64,000 nucleotides of DNA from Flavobacterium tegetincola DSM 22377 (lineage in GTDB: Bacteria > Bacteroidota > Bacteroidia > Flavobacteriales > Flavobacteriaceae). The notes beneath the pieces are model-generated. The model was not told the origin of the DNA, did not search any database, and was given only the letters and a program-made list of their open reading frames with translations. Each line of letters begins with the position of its first letter. The first letter of the stretch is position 1. The stretch lies in contig NZ_AUDN01000021.1 of the NCBI RefSeq assembly GCF_000425485.1, positions 62,001-126,000 on the forward strand. Direction: 5' to 3'. Made by a program: the position numbers and the translations under genes. This document shows positions 44,094-53,122 of the stretch, in pieces.

Positions 44094-45056
44094 CTACTTC
44101 TTCGGTTTATATTTTGAATTATTGAATATAGTAGCGGCGTCTGTTGTTAAGATCGTTTTAATGTCTACGTTGTTGTTTTCGGCATACGATCGCACAATTT
44201 GCCAACCGATCCACGTCCCCACTCTTCCCGGAGTTTCATTGTCAATTTCCAAATAGAATTTAGAAAATGGCGCCCGGTTAATAAATCGGTTTCCTAATTT
44301 CGGGTCGGTATCATACAGCAGACTTTCGTCAATGAAAAAGCGCCACATATAACTTTCATTTTCTTGACACCACTGGATTTGTTCTGGCGTGTATCCGATT
44401 TTATCTGCATCAGAATAATCAGGAATCAATAAGTCCTTGATGTATAATTCTTTTCCGGCGAAAATCATTTGAGACAATAAATTCTTATTGGCATCTTCTG
44501 GAATTTGATTGTAGGACAAAGCCGTCACAACATCGGGCATAATTTGCGAGGCTTCAAAATTTTGCCTTATGTATGCAGGAAATTCACTTTTATAAAAATC
44601 GTGGTCTTTGCCTAAATACAATTCTAAAGCAATTAGTAAATAATCTCCAGTATAAATTACCTTGTTATTGTAATCCATTTCACTAATTACAGTCACCACT
44701 TCTGGCAGTCTGGTATTGGGAAAATAAAATTTAGCATGTTTAAAAACGGCGTCAATTTCTTCCTTCTGCGATTTAAAATCTGCATACTTCTTTTGAACTT
44801 CGGTATACAATTCTTTCCATTGGGTATTTTGCATTTTATTGGTCCAAACCGAGTCCGCAACATCTTTAGGGAAAAATTCTGGATAGGATAATTTCATCTT
44901 TTCTAGATCTGCAACAGGAGTTTCAAAAAAGACTTTATCAAAGCGGGACAACTTTAAGTCCACGGGAACAGCTTCTATTTTTTTTGCAGCTTCCGATTTA
45001 TCTTTGCATGAAAAGACCAAAAATGCCAAAGTACACACTAAAAATATTTTCTTCAT
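44094..45056 (-). CDS. gldB: Gliding motility lipoprotein GldB
   Basis: GldB is a lipoprotein required for gliding and type IX secretion in Flavobacterium. The 320-residue protein begins with a lipoprotein signal (IFLVCTLAFLVFSC, lipid-attached Cys17). It then shows the family's PVDLKLSRFDKVFFETP, FYFPNTRLPEVVTVISEMDYNN, LYLGKDHDFYKSEFPAYI and GRVGTWIGWQIVRSY. The last two blocks recall a metalloprotease-like fold with no zinc site. It diverges from nadE. Confidence 0.95.
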   Translation of the reverse strand: MKKIFLVCTLAFLVFSCKDKSEAAKKIEAVPVDLKLSRFDKVFFETPVADLEKMKLSYPEFFPKDVADSVWTNKMQNTQWKELYTEVQKKYADFKSQKEEIDAVFKHAKFYFPNTRLPEVVTVISEMDYNNKVIYTGDYLLIALELYLGKDHDFYKSEFPAYIRQNFEASQIMPDVVTALSYNQIPEDANKNLLSQMIFAGKELYIKDLLIPDYSDADKIGYTPEQIQWCQENESYMWRFFIDESLLYDTDPKLGNRFINRAPFSKFYLEIDNETPGRVGTWIGWQIVRSYAENNNVDIKTILTTDAATIFNNSKYKPKK

Positions 45057-45107
45057 TTGTAATTTTTCTATTTTATTTTGTTCGCTTATTGCAAAACAAC
45101 ACTATAA

Positions 45108-45128
45108 AAACTACATAATACGTAGTTT
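45108..45128. promoter_or_regulatory. Inverted repeat in the gldB-nadE divergent region
   Basis: AAACTAC (45108-45114), 7-nt spacer, GTAGTTT (45122-45128). It lies midway between the two starts and could be an operator for either; no regulator is known. Confidence 0.35.
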
Positions 45129-45212
45129 AGTATAGCTGATTTTTATAAATTTATAGCACCTAAATTTTAACTGCAAATATACAGTGCTTGTGGTTTAAAA
45201 ACGAAAAATGAG

Positions 45213-46010
45213 ATGCAAAAAAAGATTAAAATTAATCCAGAGGAAGTTACAAATCACATTGTAAATTGGCTAAAAACCTATGCTGAAAACGCAAGAGTAA
45301 ACGGTTTTGTAATAGGGATTTCAGGTGGCGTGGATTCCGCTGTTACCTCAACACTTTGCGCCATGACTGGCTTGAAGGTCGTATGCGTAGAAATGCCCAT
45401 TCATCAAGATGCTAAACAAGTGACCCGAGGAAGAGCACATATTGAACAATTAAAGAATCGATTTCCTAATGTTTCAAATTTAGAAGTGGATTTGACTCAA
45501 ACCTTTGACGTTTTCCAAAATTCAATTCCAAAAAGCGATGATGTAACCAAATACAATTTGGCTTTGGCCAATTCCAGAGCTCGACTTCGCATGACCACGC
45601 TTTATTATTTTGCTGGAGTAGACGGACTTTTGGTCGCTGGAACGGGAAATAAAGTGGAAGATTTTGGCGTAGGATTTTACACAAAATACGGAGACGGCGG
45701 TGTTGACTTAAGTCCTATTGCCGACTTGATGAAAAGCGAAGTTTATGAATTGGGAATGCATTTAAACATTCCAGATTCCATCCAAAATGCAGCACCAACC
45801 GATGGACTTTTTGGCGACGACCGGACCGACGAAGACCAACTTGGCGCATCGTATGACGAACTAGAAGTAGCAATGCTTGCAGACGAAGAAGGTAAAACCA
45901 CAGCCGACTTTGAAGGACGCGCCTTAGAAGTTTTTACAATCTATAAAAGACTAAACCGCATCAATCAACATAAAATGATGCCCATCCCTGTGTACAAAAT
46001 TAAAAGGTAG
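45213..46010 (+). CDS. nadE: NAD(+) synthase (ammonia-dependent type)
   Basis: NadE makes NAD from deamido-NAD with ATP and an ammonia source. The 265-residue protein has only the synthetase domain, with the PP-loop SGGVDS (residues 37-42), ANSRARLRMTTLYYFA and GTGNKVEDFGVGFYTKYGDGGVDLSPIADLMKSEV. No glutaminase domain is present. It lies divergent from gldB, the same order as in F. johnsoniae. Confidence 0.95.
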   Translation: MQKKIKINPEEVTNHIVNWLKTYAENARVNGFVIGISGGVDSAVTSTLCAMTGLKVVCVEMPIHQDAKQVTRGRAHIEQLKNRFPNVSNLEVDLTQTFDVFQNSIPKSDDVTKYNLALANSRARLRMTTLYYFAGVDGLLVAGTGNKVEDFGVGFYTKYGDGGVDLSPIADLMKSEVYELGMHLNIPDSIQNAAPTDGLFGDDRTDEDQLGASYDELEVAMLADEEGKTTADFEGRALEVFTIYKRLNRINQHKMMPIPVYKIKR

Positions 46011-46107
46011 TTTATCAATTAAAAATTAACAAATATTTAGCAATATTAACTTTTAATTAGTAACTTAGCAAAGCCCCAAATCATAATTTATTCAAAAACA
46101 TATAATT

Positions 46108-46740
46108 ATGATGATAAACTTAAGTATTGCCGACAATCAACCCGTAGTTATGCACGGAATAAAGAGCTATTTTAAAAGTCATTCGGAAATTTCAGTTCTC
46201 GATACTTTCAACCATTTAAGAGAATTAGAACTTTCTTTAGATGCAAGAAAAGCAGGCGTATTATTGATTGATCTAGAATTAGAAGGATTGCACAGTATCA
46301 AATCGTTAAAGAAAATGGTGGAGGAACATCCAAAAACCAAAATCTTGGTTTACACTTCTGCCTCTGAAAAGTTATTTGGTGTAACCTCACTGAAAGCCGG
46401 TGCTTCTGGATTTATTTCCAAAAAGGAAACACTTTTAAAGGTGGAACAAGCCATTCTGCAAATAGCGGAAGGCAAAACCTATTTTAGTGATTTAGTACAC
46501 AAAAGCGTCATTAGTTCTGCACGAATGAATAATGAGGAACGTATGTACCGTAAACTTTCGTCGCGCGAAAAAGAGGTTTTGAGTTATTTAATAAACGGTA
46601 AGAAGAACAATGAAATTTCAGAACTTTTAAATTTAAACGAAAAAACAATCAGCACGTACAAATTGCGATTGCTAAACAAGCTAAACGTAACCAATTTAAT
46701 TGACTTGGTCAATAAGGCAAAGACATTAGAAATAGTATAA
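46108..46740 (+). CDS. LuxR/NarL-type response regulator
   Basis: This 210-residue two-domain regulator has a receiver with phosphorylation site Asp55 (VLLIDLELEG) and the conserved Lys in SGFISKKE. A C-terminal LuxR HTH follows (KLSSREKEVLSYLINGKKNNEISELLNLNEKTISTYKLRLLNKL). No histidine kinase is encoded nearby, so it is an orphan in this window. Its targets are unknown. The N-terminal acidic pair is slightly unusual (ADN in place of ADD or DDH). Confidence 0.9.
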   Translation: MMINLSIADNQPVVMHGIKSYFKSHSEISVLDTFNHLRELELSLDARKAGVLLIDLELEGLHSIKSLKKMVEEHPKTKILVYTSASEKLFGVTSLKAGASGFISKKETLLKVEQAILQIAEGKTYFSDLVHKSVISSARMNNEERMYRKLSSREKEVLSYLINGKKNNEISELLNLNEKTISTYKLRLLNKLNVTNLIDLVNKAKTLEIV

Positions 46741-46742
46741 TT

Positions 46743-48728
46743 TTAATTGTGGTACCGCGACATCACTCGTCCCAACTTAGCAGAAAAAGATCCTATCAAT
46801 TTGTAATAATCCATTACCATTGATAGGGTTTCTGAATTATCAGCATCAGGTTCCGGTAAAATGTCTTTCTTCAATTCCTCAATAATTTTATCTACCAAAA
46901 ACCATCTTAAAGTCAGAATAGTTTCGGTAACATATTGCCCAATGGTGTGGGATTTATCTTTGACCATGATGTTTTGCGCTTCCCAATTGTGCAGCGCTAC
47001 CTTTTCATCATCCATTAAAACGTCCGTTACTTCTTGGGCCAAGTCTTGCGGAAGTTGCATCAAATAATGCTCCGTATTGAAGGTCTCATTTTGACGAAAA
47101 AACGTCATAATATTGTTATAAATGTCTAAAAATAGAGGATTTGCCAATTCCACCTCATCTTCGTGCAAACTTAAATAAACGCGATCGTATACTTTATAAT
47201 TGCGTTTTTCGGTGTATTGTTCAATTTCGCCTTCTTCATTATTTCGCAATAAAACATCTTCAAATTCTTCTTCAGCATTTCCATAAAGCAAAAGAATTTC
47301 AATGATTTTACGTTCAATTTCATTTTGAATGTCCACCTTTGGAGCCGAATTTAAAGCAGACTCATCCTTTACCACTTGAAACGATTTCTGATCTTGCCTG
47401 CCTTTTTTCTCCGCTTCGATACCGTCTTTTTGAATCAGCTGTGCTAAAGTACTTACTAAAACTTGTTCCGAAATATCCATGATTCTGGAACATTCTTGAA
47501 CATAAACCTCGCGCTGGATGCGATCCGGCACTTTGGAAATACTAACGACAATTTCCCGAATCAAATCGGCTTTTTTAACGGGATCATTTTTGGCATCTGC
47601 CATCAATAATGACGCTTTGAACTGAATAAAATCTTTAGAATTGGCTTCTAAATATTCGGTTACTTGCTCATAATTGTATTTTTTGGCAAAACTATCTGGA
47701 TCTTCGCCATCAGGAAAACTGCACACTTTGACGTTCATTCCTTCTTCTAGGATCAAATCAATTCCGCGAAGTGAAGCCCGAAGTCCGGCAGCATCACCAT
47801 CAAAAAGTACGGTAATATTTTTAGTCAATCGATTGATCAATCGAATTTGATCTGGCGTTAAAGCCGTTCCTGAAGAAGCCACAGTATTTTCAATCCCTGT
47901 TTGATGAAACTGAATTACATCTGTATAACCTTCCACCAAATAGCAATTATTTTGCTTTGCAATGGCTTGTTTGGCGTGATAAATACCGTACAAAACTTTA
48001 CTCTTGTGGTACAATTCACTTTCCGGAGAATTCAGGTATTTGGCTGCTTTTTTATCGTTTGTTAGAATTCGTCCACCAAAACCGAGTGTTCTTCCCGACA
48101 TACTTTGAATGGGAAACATCACTCGGGCTCTAAAACGGTCCAACACATTTTTATCTTCTTTGACAATGGTCAAACCACTTCCTTCCAAAAACTCCAATTG
48201 ATATCCTTTTCCCAATGCTTCTTTTGAAAATGCGTCCCAAGCTTGTGGCGAATAACCTAATCCGAATTTTTTGACGGTTTCCAATGTAAAGCCACGTTCC
48301 TTGAAATAAGATAAACCAATTGCTTTCCCTTCGTCCGTTTCAAAAAGCGTATGGTGGAAATATTTTTGTGCAAATTCAGATACTAAGAATAGACTTTCTC
48401 TAAAATCAACTGTTGCTTTTTGTTCATCGGATTGCTCGGTTTCCTCGATTTCGATATTGTATTTCTTGGCCAAATATCGGATGGCTTCTGGATAGGTAAA
48501 ATGCTCGTGTTCCATTAAAAATGCAACAGAATTACCACCTTTTCCTGAACTAAAATCCTTCCAAATTTGCTTTACCGGCGAAACCATAAATGAAGGCGAA
48601 CGCTCACTCGAAAACGGGCTCAATCCTTTAAAATTACTTCCTGCCCTTTTTAATTGTACAAAATCGCCAATAACTTCCTCTACTCGAGCGGTTTCAAAAA
48701 CGGTATCAATTGTGGCTTGGGTAATCAT
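46743..48728 (-). CDS. dnaG: DNA primase with zinc-free CHC2 domain
   Basis: DnaG makes RNA primers for replication. The 661-residue protein has the CHC2-type N-terminal domain, the TOPRIM catalytic core (YLVEGYTDVIQFHQTG, LFDGDAAGLRA) and a helical C-terminal region for helicase contact. All four zinc ligands of the CHC2 domain are replaced: Ser37, Ser40, Asp58 and Ser61 stand where Cys, His, Cys and Cys are expected, while the fold around them (GLSPFSSERSPSFMVSP, GKGGNSVAFLM) is kept. A TACCTTTG -7 box lies upstream. Confidence 0.96.
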   Translation of the reverse strand: MITQATIDTVFETARVEEVIGDFVQLKRAGSNFKGLSPFSSERSPSFMVSPVKQIWKDFSSGKGGNSVAFLMEHEHFTYPEAIRYLAKKYNIEIEETEQSDEQKATVDFRESLFLVSEFAQKYFHHTLFETDEGKAIGLSYFKERGFTLETVKKFGLGYSPQAWDAFSKEALGKGYQLEFLEGSGLTIVKEDKNVLDRFRARVMFPIQSMSGRTLGFGGRILTNDKKAAKYLNSPESELYHKSKVLYGIYHAKQAIAKQNNCYLVEGYTDVIQFHQTGIENTVASSGTALTPDQIRLINRLTKNITVLFDGDAAGLRASLRGIDLILEEGMNVKVCSFPDGEDPDSFAKKYNYEQVTEYLEANSKDFIQFKASLLMADAKNDPVKKADLIREIVVSISKVPDRIQREVYVQECSRIMDISEQVLVSTLAQLIQKDGIEAEKKGRQDQKSFQVVKDESALNSAPKVDIQNEIERKIIEILLLYGNAEEEFEDVLLRNNEEGEIEQYTEKRNYKVYDRVYLSLHEDEVELANPLFLDIYNNIMTFFRQNETFNTEHYLMQLPQDLAQEVTDVLMDDEKVALHNWEAQNIMVKDKSHTIGQYVTETILTLRWFLVDKIIEELKKDILPEPDADNSETLSMVMDYYKLIGSFSAKLGRVMSRYHN

Positions 48729-48746
48729 AGTTTAATTTAAGGAGTG

Positions 48747-48754
48747 CAAAGGTA
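48747..48754 (-). promoter_or_regulatory. -7 element of dnaG
   Basis: On the minus strand it reads TACCTTTG, matching TAnnTTTG, 18 nt before the ATG at 48728. Confidence 0.5.
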
Positions 48755-49049
48755 GGGAAATTGTATTAAGATTGAAGTATTAAGTAGTAAGATGGAGGAG
48801 GAAAGATTAGAGGATTTGGGATTTGAGGATTGCAATTCAATTTTGAGGTTTGAAAGAATAAAAAAATGAGAGGCTTAAAGAACTCGCTTCTCAAAATTTC
48901 AATCTGCACGTTTATTACTTCCTAGGAATTTGTTATGATCTTGGCTGAAGAACCACGAGTTTGAATATTCAAATTTATATTTTAGCAAATATCAAGAAAA
49001 AGCCGCTTGAGAAAATCGTCTGAAGCACAGACATACTTTATGTTTAATT
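48755..49049. other. Gene-free spacer between dnaG and the POT transporter
   Basis: It contains purine-rich sequence with irregular GAGGATTTGGGATTTGAGG-like repeats (about 48790-48835) and one weak terminator (48861-48893). The remaining 150 nt have no gene, RNA fold or repeat that I can identify. Confidence 0.45.
48861..48893 (-). terminator. Possible terminator for the POT transporter gene
   Basis: On the minus strand TGAGAAGC pairs with GCCTCTCA (one mismatch), followed by T7. It lies about 155 nt past the transporter stop. Confidence 0.45.
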
Positions 49050-50246
49050 TCAAATGCTCTTTTTGTTCCACATAAAAAATCCAATTATTCCAATTAACGC
49101 CATTGTTATCATTGCCATTTGTAATCCAAAAATTGGATCTTCGATGCTATTACTATTATAAAATGCAAAAAGTAGCGACACCACTTTTGTGGGGACGAAA
49201 GCCAAACTAAGTAAAATGGCGAGATACTTTGGATTAGAAAATTTTGTCAATACAGAATGAACTACAGGTGCGATATGAATTTCGGCCGCACTAAGTAATA
49301 GCATGGAAATTAAATAAAGTGACGCATCTTGCTCGCTGGGAATTTCTGGTAATAGCAATAATACTCCGAAAGACAAGGCTGCAAAAATAAAACCAACCAC
49401 GACTTTAAAAATTTGAGAACTGTAAAAATAAGAATACAAAAAGATTGCGAAGACACTCAACGGCAACATAATTATAGAACTCATTGATTGCCATAAATTT
49501 TGCGACCATTGAAAAGCAGAAATAGTGCTGAATTTTGTTTGCAATTCAAACATCCGAAAACTTGCCATTTCATAAATACCCCAAAACAAAGCAACGAGTA
49601 CCAATACCATCGCAATTTTAAAAACCCTATTTTTTATGATGTATTTATCTTTTTCAAATTTATTTTCTACACTTTCCTTTGATGCAAGAACTGGAATTAA
49701 TGATAATAGCATCAGAATACCAGACAATATAAAACCACTATTATAACTGAAAGTTTCTCCAATGTATCCAAGTAATATAACCCCCGAAAACGACCCTAAA
49801 TTAACAGCGAGATAAAATAGCGTAAATCCTGAATCAAGTAGTTTGGTTTTATTTAAATAGAGCTTTCCATACGTTGAAATTATGTTAGGTGTATAAAATC
49901 CACTGCCTAAAACAACCAGAAGTAAGCCAATATAAAGTGTATTTAAAGAGGGAATGCACAAACAAAATGCACCAAGTGCTTGAGCAATTCCGCCGAGAAG
50001 TATTGCTTTTTTATTTCCTATCAGTAAGTCCCCGAAAAGCGCTCCGATGATTGGTGAAAAAATTAATGAACCCATTATCAAACTATACACAACCATTGCA
50101 TCTGCATTGGTCATTTGCACTGTATCACCAACCATATAAAGAACTAAAACCGCTCGAAAACCGTAGAAAGAGGCTCTCTCCAACATTCGAGATAATGCGT
50201 AGTTGTACGCTTCTTTGGGATGTTTCTGATTTTCGATCTTTATCAT
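49050..50246 (-). CDS. POT/PTR-family transporter, short form
   Basis: This is a polytopic major-facilitator protein with the proton-dependent oligopeptide transporter signature ERASFYGFRAVLVLYM in helix 1 and FYLAVNLGSF in helix 5 (PTR2 signatures). At 398 residues it is shorter than typical bacterial POT proteins (about 450-550) and probably has 12 membrane helices, lacking the two extra central ones. The family carries di- and tripeptides with protons. Substrate here is unproven. Confidence 0.82.
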   Translation of the reverse strand: MIKIENQKHPKEAYNYALSRMLERASFYGFRAVLVLYMVGDTVQMTNADAMVVYSLIMGSLIFSPIIGALFGDLLIGNKKAILLGGIAQALGAFCLCIPSLNTLYIGLLLVVLGSGFYTPNIISTYGKLYLNKTKLLDSGFTLFYLAVNLGSFSGVILLGYIGETFSYNSGFILSGILMLLSLIPVLASKESVENKFEKDKYIIKNRVFKIAMVLVLVALFWGIYEMASFRMFELQTKFSTISAFQWSQNLWQSMSSIIMLPLSVFAIFLYSYFYSSQIFKVVVGFIFAALSFGVLLLLPEIPSEQDASLYLISMLLLSAAEIHIAPVVHSVLTKFSNPKYLAILLSLAFVPTKVVSLLFAFYNSNSIEDPIFGLQMAMITMALIGIIGFFMWNKKSI

Positions 50247-50484
50247 TACAAATTGTTGATTGGTGAGGAAATTTTTTAGTGCTAGAATCTTCGCTATAAT
50301 TTGGTAGGTGTTTTGTAAATATATGCAAATGCTTATAAAAATGCATTAAAAAAGATTCCTACGGAATGACAAATTTTAGTGGAGATGTTAATGCGCTTCT
50401 GGAACTGAAAGATTTAAATCTTGAAGGATCTAACTATTGGAACATTTAAAGTTACGGAATCAAAAGTAAAAGTAAAAAACCAAT
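50247..50484. other. Gene-free spacer upstream of repeat copy 3
   Basis: Part of a 429-nt region without genes. It includes a short GATTCC-TAC-GGAATGACAAA palindromic repeat near 50353-50373. Nothing else recognisable. Confidence 0.45.
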
Positions 50485-50574
50485 TAGCCCCGATTGGAGG
50501 GAACATCCTTTTTTATTTCCGTTGGCTTTAGCCAGTGGAAATAAAAAAGATGTGGAAGGAAAGCGGGATTACGG
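50485..50574 (+). repeat. Structured intergenic repeat (copy 3)
   Basis: Begins TAGCCCCGATTGGAGGGAAC and ends AAAGCGGGATTACGG. The inner hairpin is ATTTCC (50515-50520) with GGAAAT (50537-50542), and TGGCT (50523-50527) with AGCCA (50530-50534). The outer parts CATCC-T6 and A6-GATG can pair. The first 31 nt are identical to copy 5 (63681-63771). Confidence 0.75.
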
Positions 50575-50617
50575 AAGCCTGACTAGCCCAAGCCATTCGC
50601 TCCAAATTATAAAACAA

Positions 50618-50647
50618 AAAAACGCTTCTCCGAAAAGAAACGTTTTT
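50618..50647 (-). terminator. Terminator of the outer-membrane protein gene
   Basis: AAAAACGCTTCT (50618-50629) pairs with AGAAACGTTTTT (50636-50647), one G-U, with a T run on the minus-strand exit side. Confidence 0.8.
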
Positions 50648-50675
50648 AAAAATAATGAGTAACTAACACAAATTT

Positions 50676-51728
50676 TTAAAGCAAATCAAAACGAATCCCT
50701 AAAGAAATGTTGTTCTGATCGATGGCATTGTCTTCAAACAGCGGACTCAAATCGTATTTTAAGTACAAACTCGTAGATTTATAACCAATGTAAGTGCTTA
50801 CACCATAAACGAAATCATTGGCATTGAAGTCTCCTTTGGTTACTTCTCGGGATTTATATCCATCAATGTCATACTTTATAATTTGTTTCGATTTCAGGTT
50901 AACACCAGCAAATCCTCCAATTCCAAAACGTACACTTTCATGCGTTCTAAAGGATGTTTTACCGTCTTTTACCGTTTTACCGGAAAAATCAAATTCTAAA
51001 TGCATGGGTACCACTAAATTTACATTTCGAAAACGGGAATCTTTCATGTTGACTGGATTTACTTCTAAATCTGTAGTTGTTCCGTTATCCACAAAATAGC
51101 GATTATCCGTAGCGCGAAGATTGTTATACATCACGGAAACTCCATATTTAAAGTGCAAGAGGTTGTTTTCTTTTGCAATTCGAGTGTTCCAGGTTACACC
51201 CCATTCGTAAAAATGTGAACCCATATAACGAAAATCTGAATTGGCAACTGCTCCATCTGTAACCAAATTATTTATTCCTGTAGCAAAGACAAATTGCGAA
51301 GTGGTTCGGGCTTCGCCTTTTTTCTGACTTAAAGTGTCTTTCTTTGTACTGAATTTTGGATCCCAAATGATTTTAAATCCACCTTTGGTTTTTAGAGTAT
51401 CGTTATCGGCAATAGTTCCATTTACTTTTAATTGCACTAATTCATTTAATTCTTTTTGATAAATTGCAACTCGATTTTCAATGTTTTTTGCTCTTACTTC
51501 TGCCAAAACTTTCTTTTTTTCATCCGCTTCTGCAATTGAAATACTGCGATTTTCAAGCTGTACATTCACCTCTTCTACATCCTTTTTCAAGGCCGCTTTT
51601 TCTTCTTTTGTTGCCATTTCAATTTTGTTGGCAATTGCTCTGACACGCATGTCAAATGAGTCTTGGGCTTGGACTTTTGCCAAAAAAAGGCACAAGGAGA
51701 CTACTAGATAAATTGTAAAATTTTTCAT
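50676..51728 (-). CDS. Outer-membrane beta-barrel protein with N-terminal coiled coil
   Basis: The 350-residue protein has a signal peptide (LVVSLCLFLAKVQAQ) and a charged coiled-coil segment (residues about 28-100). A C-terminal half follows with alternating beta-strand patterns (FVFATGINNLV, HFYEWGVTWNTRI, YGVSTYIGYKSTSLYLKYDLSPLF) ending in FDLL, as in outer-membrane barrels. It is the last gene after an ECF sigma factor and an anti-sigma-like gene, so it may be the target or the sensed component. Confidence 0.72.
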   Translation of the reverse strand: MKNFTIYLVVSLCLFLAKVQAQDSFDMRVRAIANKIEMATKEEKAALKKDVEEVNVQLENRSISIAEADEKKKVLAEVRAKNIENRVAIYQKELNELVQLKVNGTIADNDTLKTKGGFKIIWDPKFSTKKDTLSQKKGEARTTSQFVFATGINNLVTDGAVANSDFRYMGSHFYEWGVTWNTRIAKENNLLHFKYGVSVMYNNLRATDNRYFVDNGTTTDLEVNPVNMKDSRFRNVNLVVPMHLEFDFSGKTVKDGKTSFRTHESVRFGIGGFAGVNLKSKQIIKYDIDGYKSREVTKGDFNANDFVYGVSTYIGYKSTSLYLKYDLSPLFEDNAIDQNNISLGIRFDLL

Positions 51729-51757
51729 GATTGATTGTTTATTTGATTAATGATTGT

Positions 51758-52465
51758 TTATTCTAAATTTCTTTTAGTTACAGCAATTTTGACTTCCTTA
51801 TACGTTTTATTCACTGATTTGATGACTTTTTCACGAAAGGAAAGTTCCAGTTCGCCGTCAACTTGTGAGAGCAGTTGAGCAGTATTCACGGATAGTGCAA
51901 CGGGATCGTTTTTTGATTTTGAAGAGTGATTGTTTTCCACAGAAGCCAACAAAGAGTTTGCGTCCACTTTAACTTCCGTTTTCTGACTGTTGATTGGTTT
52001 TTTAATTATTTCATTTTCTGAACTTAAAGCAATTTGTACTGGTTTTTCTTTTTTTACAAGTGGGTTTGATTTCACTTTTAAAGCCTCTTTGTCCGTTTGC
52101 TTAACCACAGCTTTTTCACGTATTGAAACAATCGCTGTAGCATTTTGTTCTACTGGCTTTTCTATTAAATTTTCTAAATTATTTTCTTTTTCCAGATCAT
52201 TTTCATTGTTTTCGATAATTACATCTTGCAAAACTACTTTCTGGTGTTCCGAGTCAATCACTTCTTCGGTTTGATTAAGAAAAACGGTTGCTATTATAAT
52301 AAATCCCAAAAAACTTGCTGCAAAAAACATCCAACGATAGTTTTTTTTAGGTTTCTCGACAACGGTTAGCATGGCATCCAACCGGTCCCAAGAATTTTCG
52401 GACGGCTTGATTTCTCTGCTGTTGAGTTTGTCTCTAAACTGATTTTCTATATTATTCTGTTCCAT
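51758..52465 (-). CDS. Anti-sigma-factor-like membrane protein
   Basis: The 235-residue protein has an N-terminal cytosolic region (residues 1-42, with RDKLNSREIKPSENSWDRLDAML), one membrane helix (about 44-63, WMFFAASFLGFIIIATVFL) and a long periplasmic tail rich in Glu, Lys and Asn. This is the design of many Bacteroidota anti-sigma factors, which have little sequence conservation. Its start overlaps the end of the sigma-factor gene by 14 nt, which is the main support for the role. Confidence 0.68.
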   Translation of the reverse strand: MEQNNIENQFRDKLNSREIKPSENSWDRLDAMLTVVEKPKKNYRWMFFAASFLGFIIIATVFLNQTEEVIDSEHQKVVLQDVIIENNENDLEKENNLENLIEKPVEQNATAIVSIREKAVVKQTDKEALKVKSNPLVKKEKPVQIALSSENEIIKKPINSQKTEVKVDANSLLASVENNHSSKSKNDPVALSVNTAQLLSQVDGELELSFREKVIKSVNKTYKEVKIAVTKRNLE

Positions 52466-53012
52466 TTTGATACTTCTTCATTTTGTTAATCAACTCTTGC
52501 AACATTTTTCTGGCATGCGACAATTGCGATTTCGACGTTCCTTCATTTATTCCTAACATTTCGGCAATTTCCTTGTATTTGTAACCTTCGATTGCGTAAA
52601 GATTGAAAATCATTTTGTAGCCTTCCGGCAAATTGTCAATCAAAGACTGAATATCCTCTACAGAAAAATTACTTTCAATATTATTAAACCCTTCTTCCTT
52701 ATAATATTCATCTTCCAGAAAGCTGACTTTCTTTTGTGCCCGAATAAAAGAAATACTTTCATTGATCATTATCCTGCGAATCCATCCCTCAAAGCTTCCT
52801 TTGCTTTCAAAATTTTTGAGATTAACAAAGACTTTCATAAAAGCGGTAATCATTACATCTTCGGCTTGGTGAATATCTTTGATGTATTGTCGGCAAACAC
52901 TTAACATCTTCGGAGCGAACTTCGAATAAATCTGCTGCTGAGCATGCCGATTCTTATCGACTGCCAGTTGGATTATCTCCTGTTCTTCTTGATGTAAGCG
53001 AATTACTTTCAT
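52452..53012 (-). CDS. ECF RNA polymerase sigma factor
   Basis: This sigma-70 family protein of ECF type has region 2 (YSKFAPKMLSVCRQYIKDIHQAEDVMITAFMKVFVNL, with GSFEGWIRRIMINESI) and region 4 (LPEGYKMIFNLYAIEGYKYKEIAEMLGINEGTSKSQLSHARKML). I chose the ATG at 53012 (186 residues); the upstream in-frame TTG lies within a -7-like sequence (TTAATTTG). It heads the operon with the anti-sigma-like and barrel genes. Confidence 0.9.
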   Translation of the reverse strand: MKVIRLHQEEQEIIQLAVDKNRHAQQQIYSKFAPKMLSVCRQYIKDIHQAEDVMITAFMKVFVNLKNFESKGSFEGWIRRIMINESISFIRAQKKVSFLEDEYYKEEGFNNIESNFSVEDIQSLIDNLPEGYKMIFNLYAIEGYKYKEIAEMLGINEGTSKSQLSHARKMLQELINKMKKYQNGTE

Positions 53013-53122
53013 TTTTTGATTTGCGATGTACAAATTAAGTTTAGGATTCTTCGAAAACGAAATAAGTACAAATGATTTCTATTATTATAGACGAGATTGA
53101 TTTTAAAAAGGTTGCATGAAGC

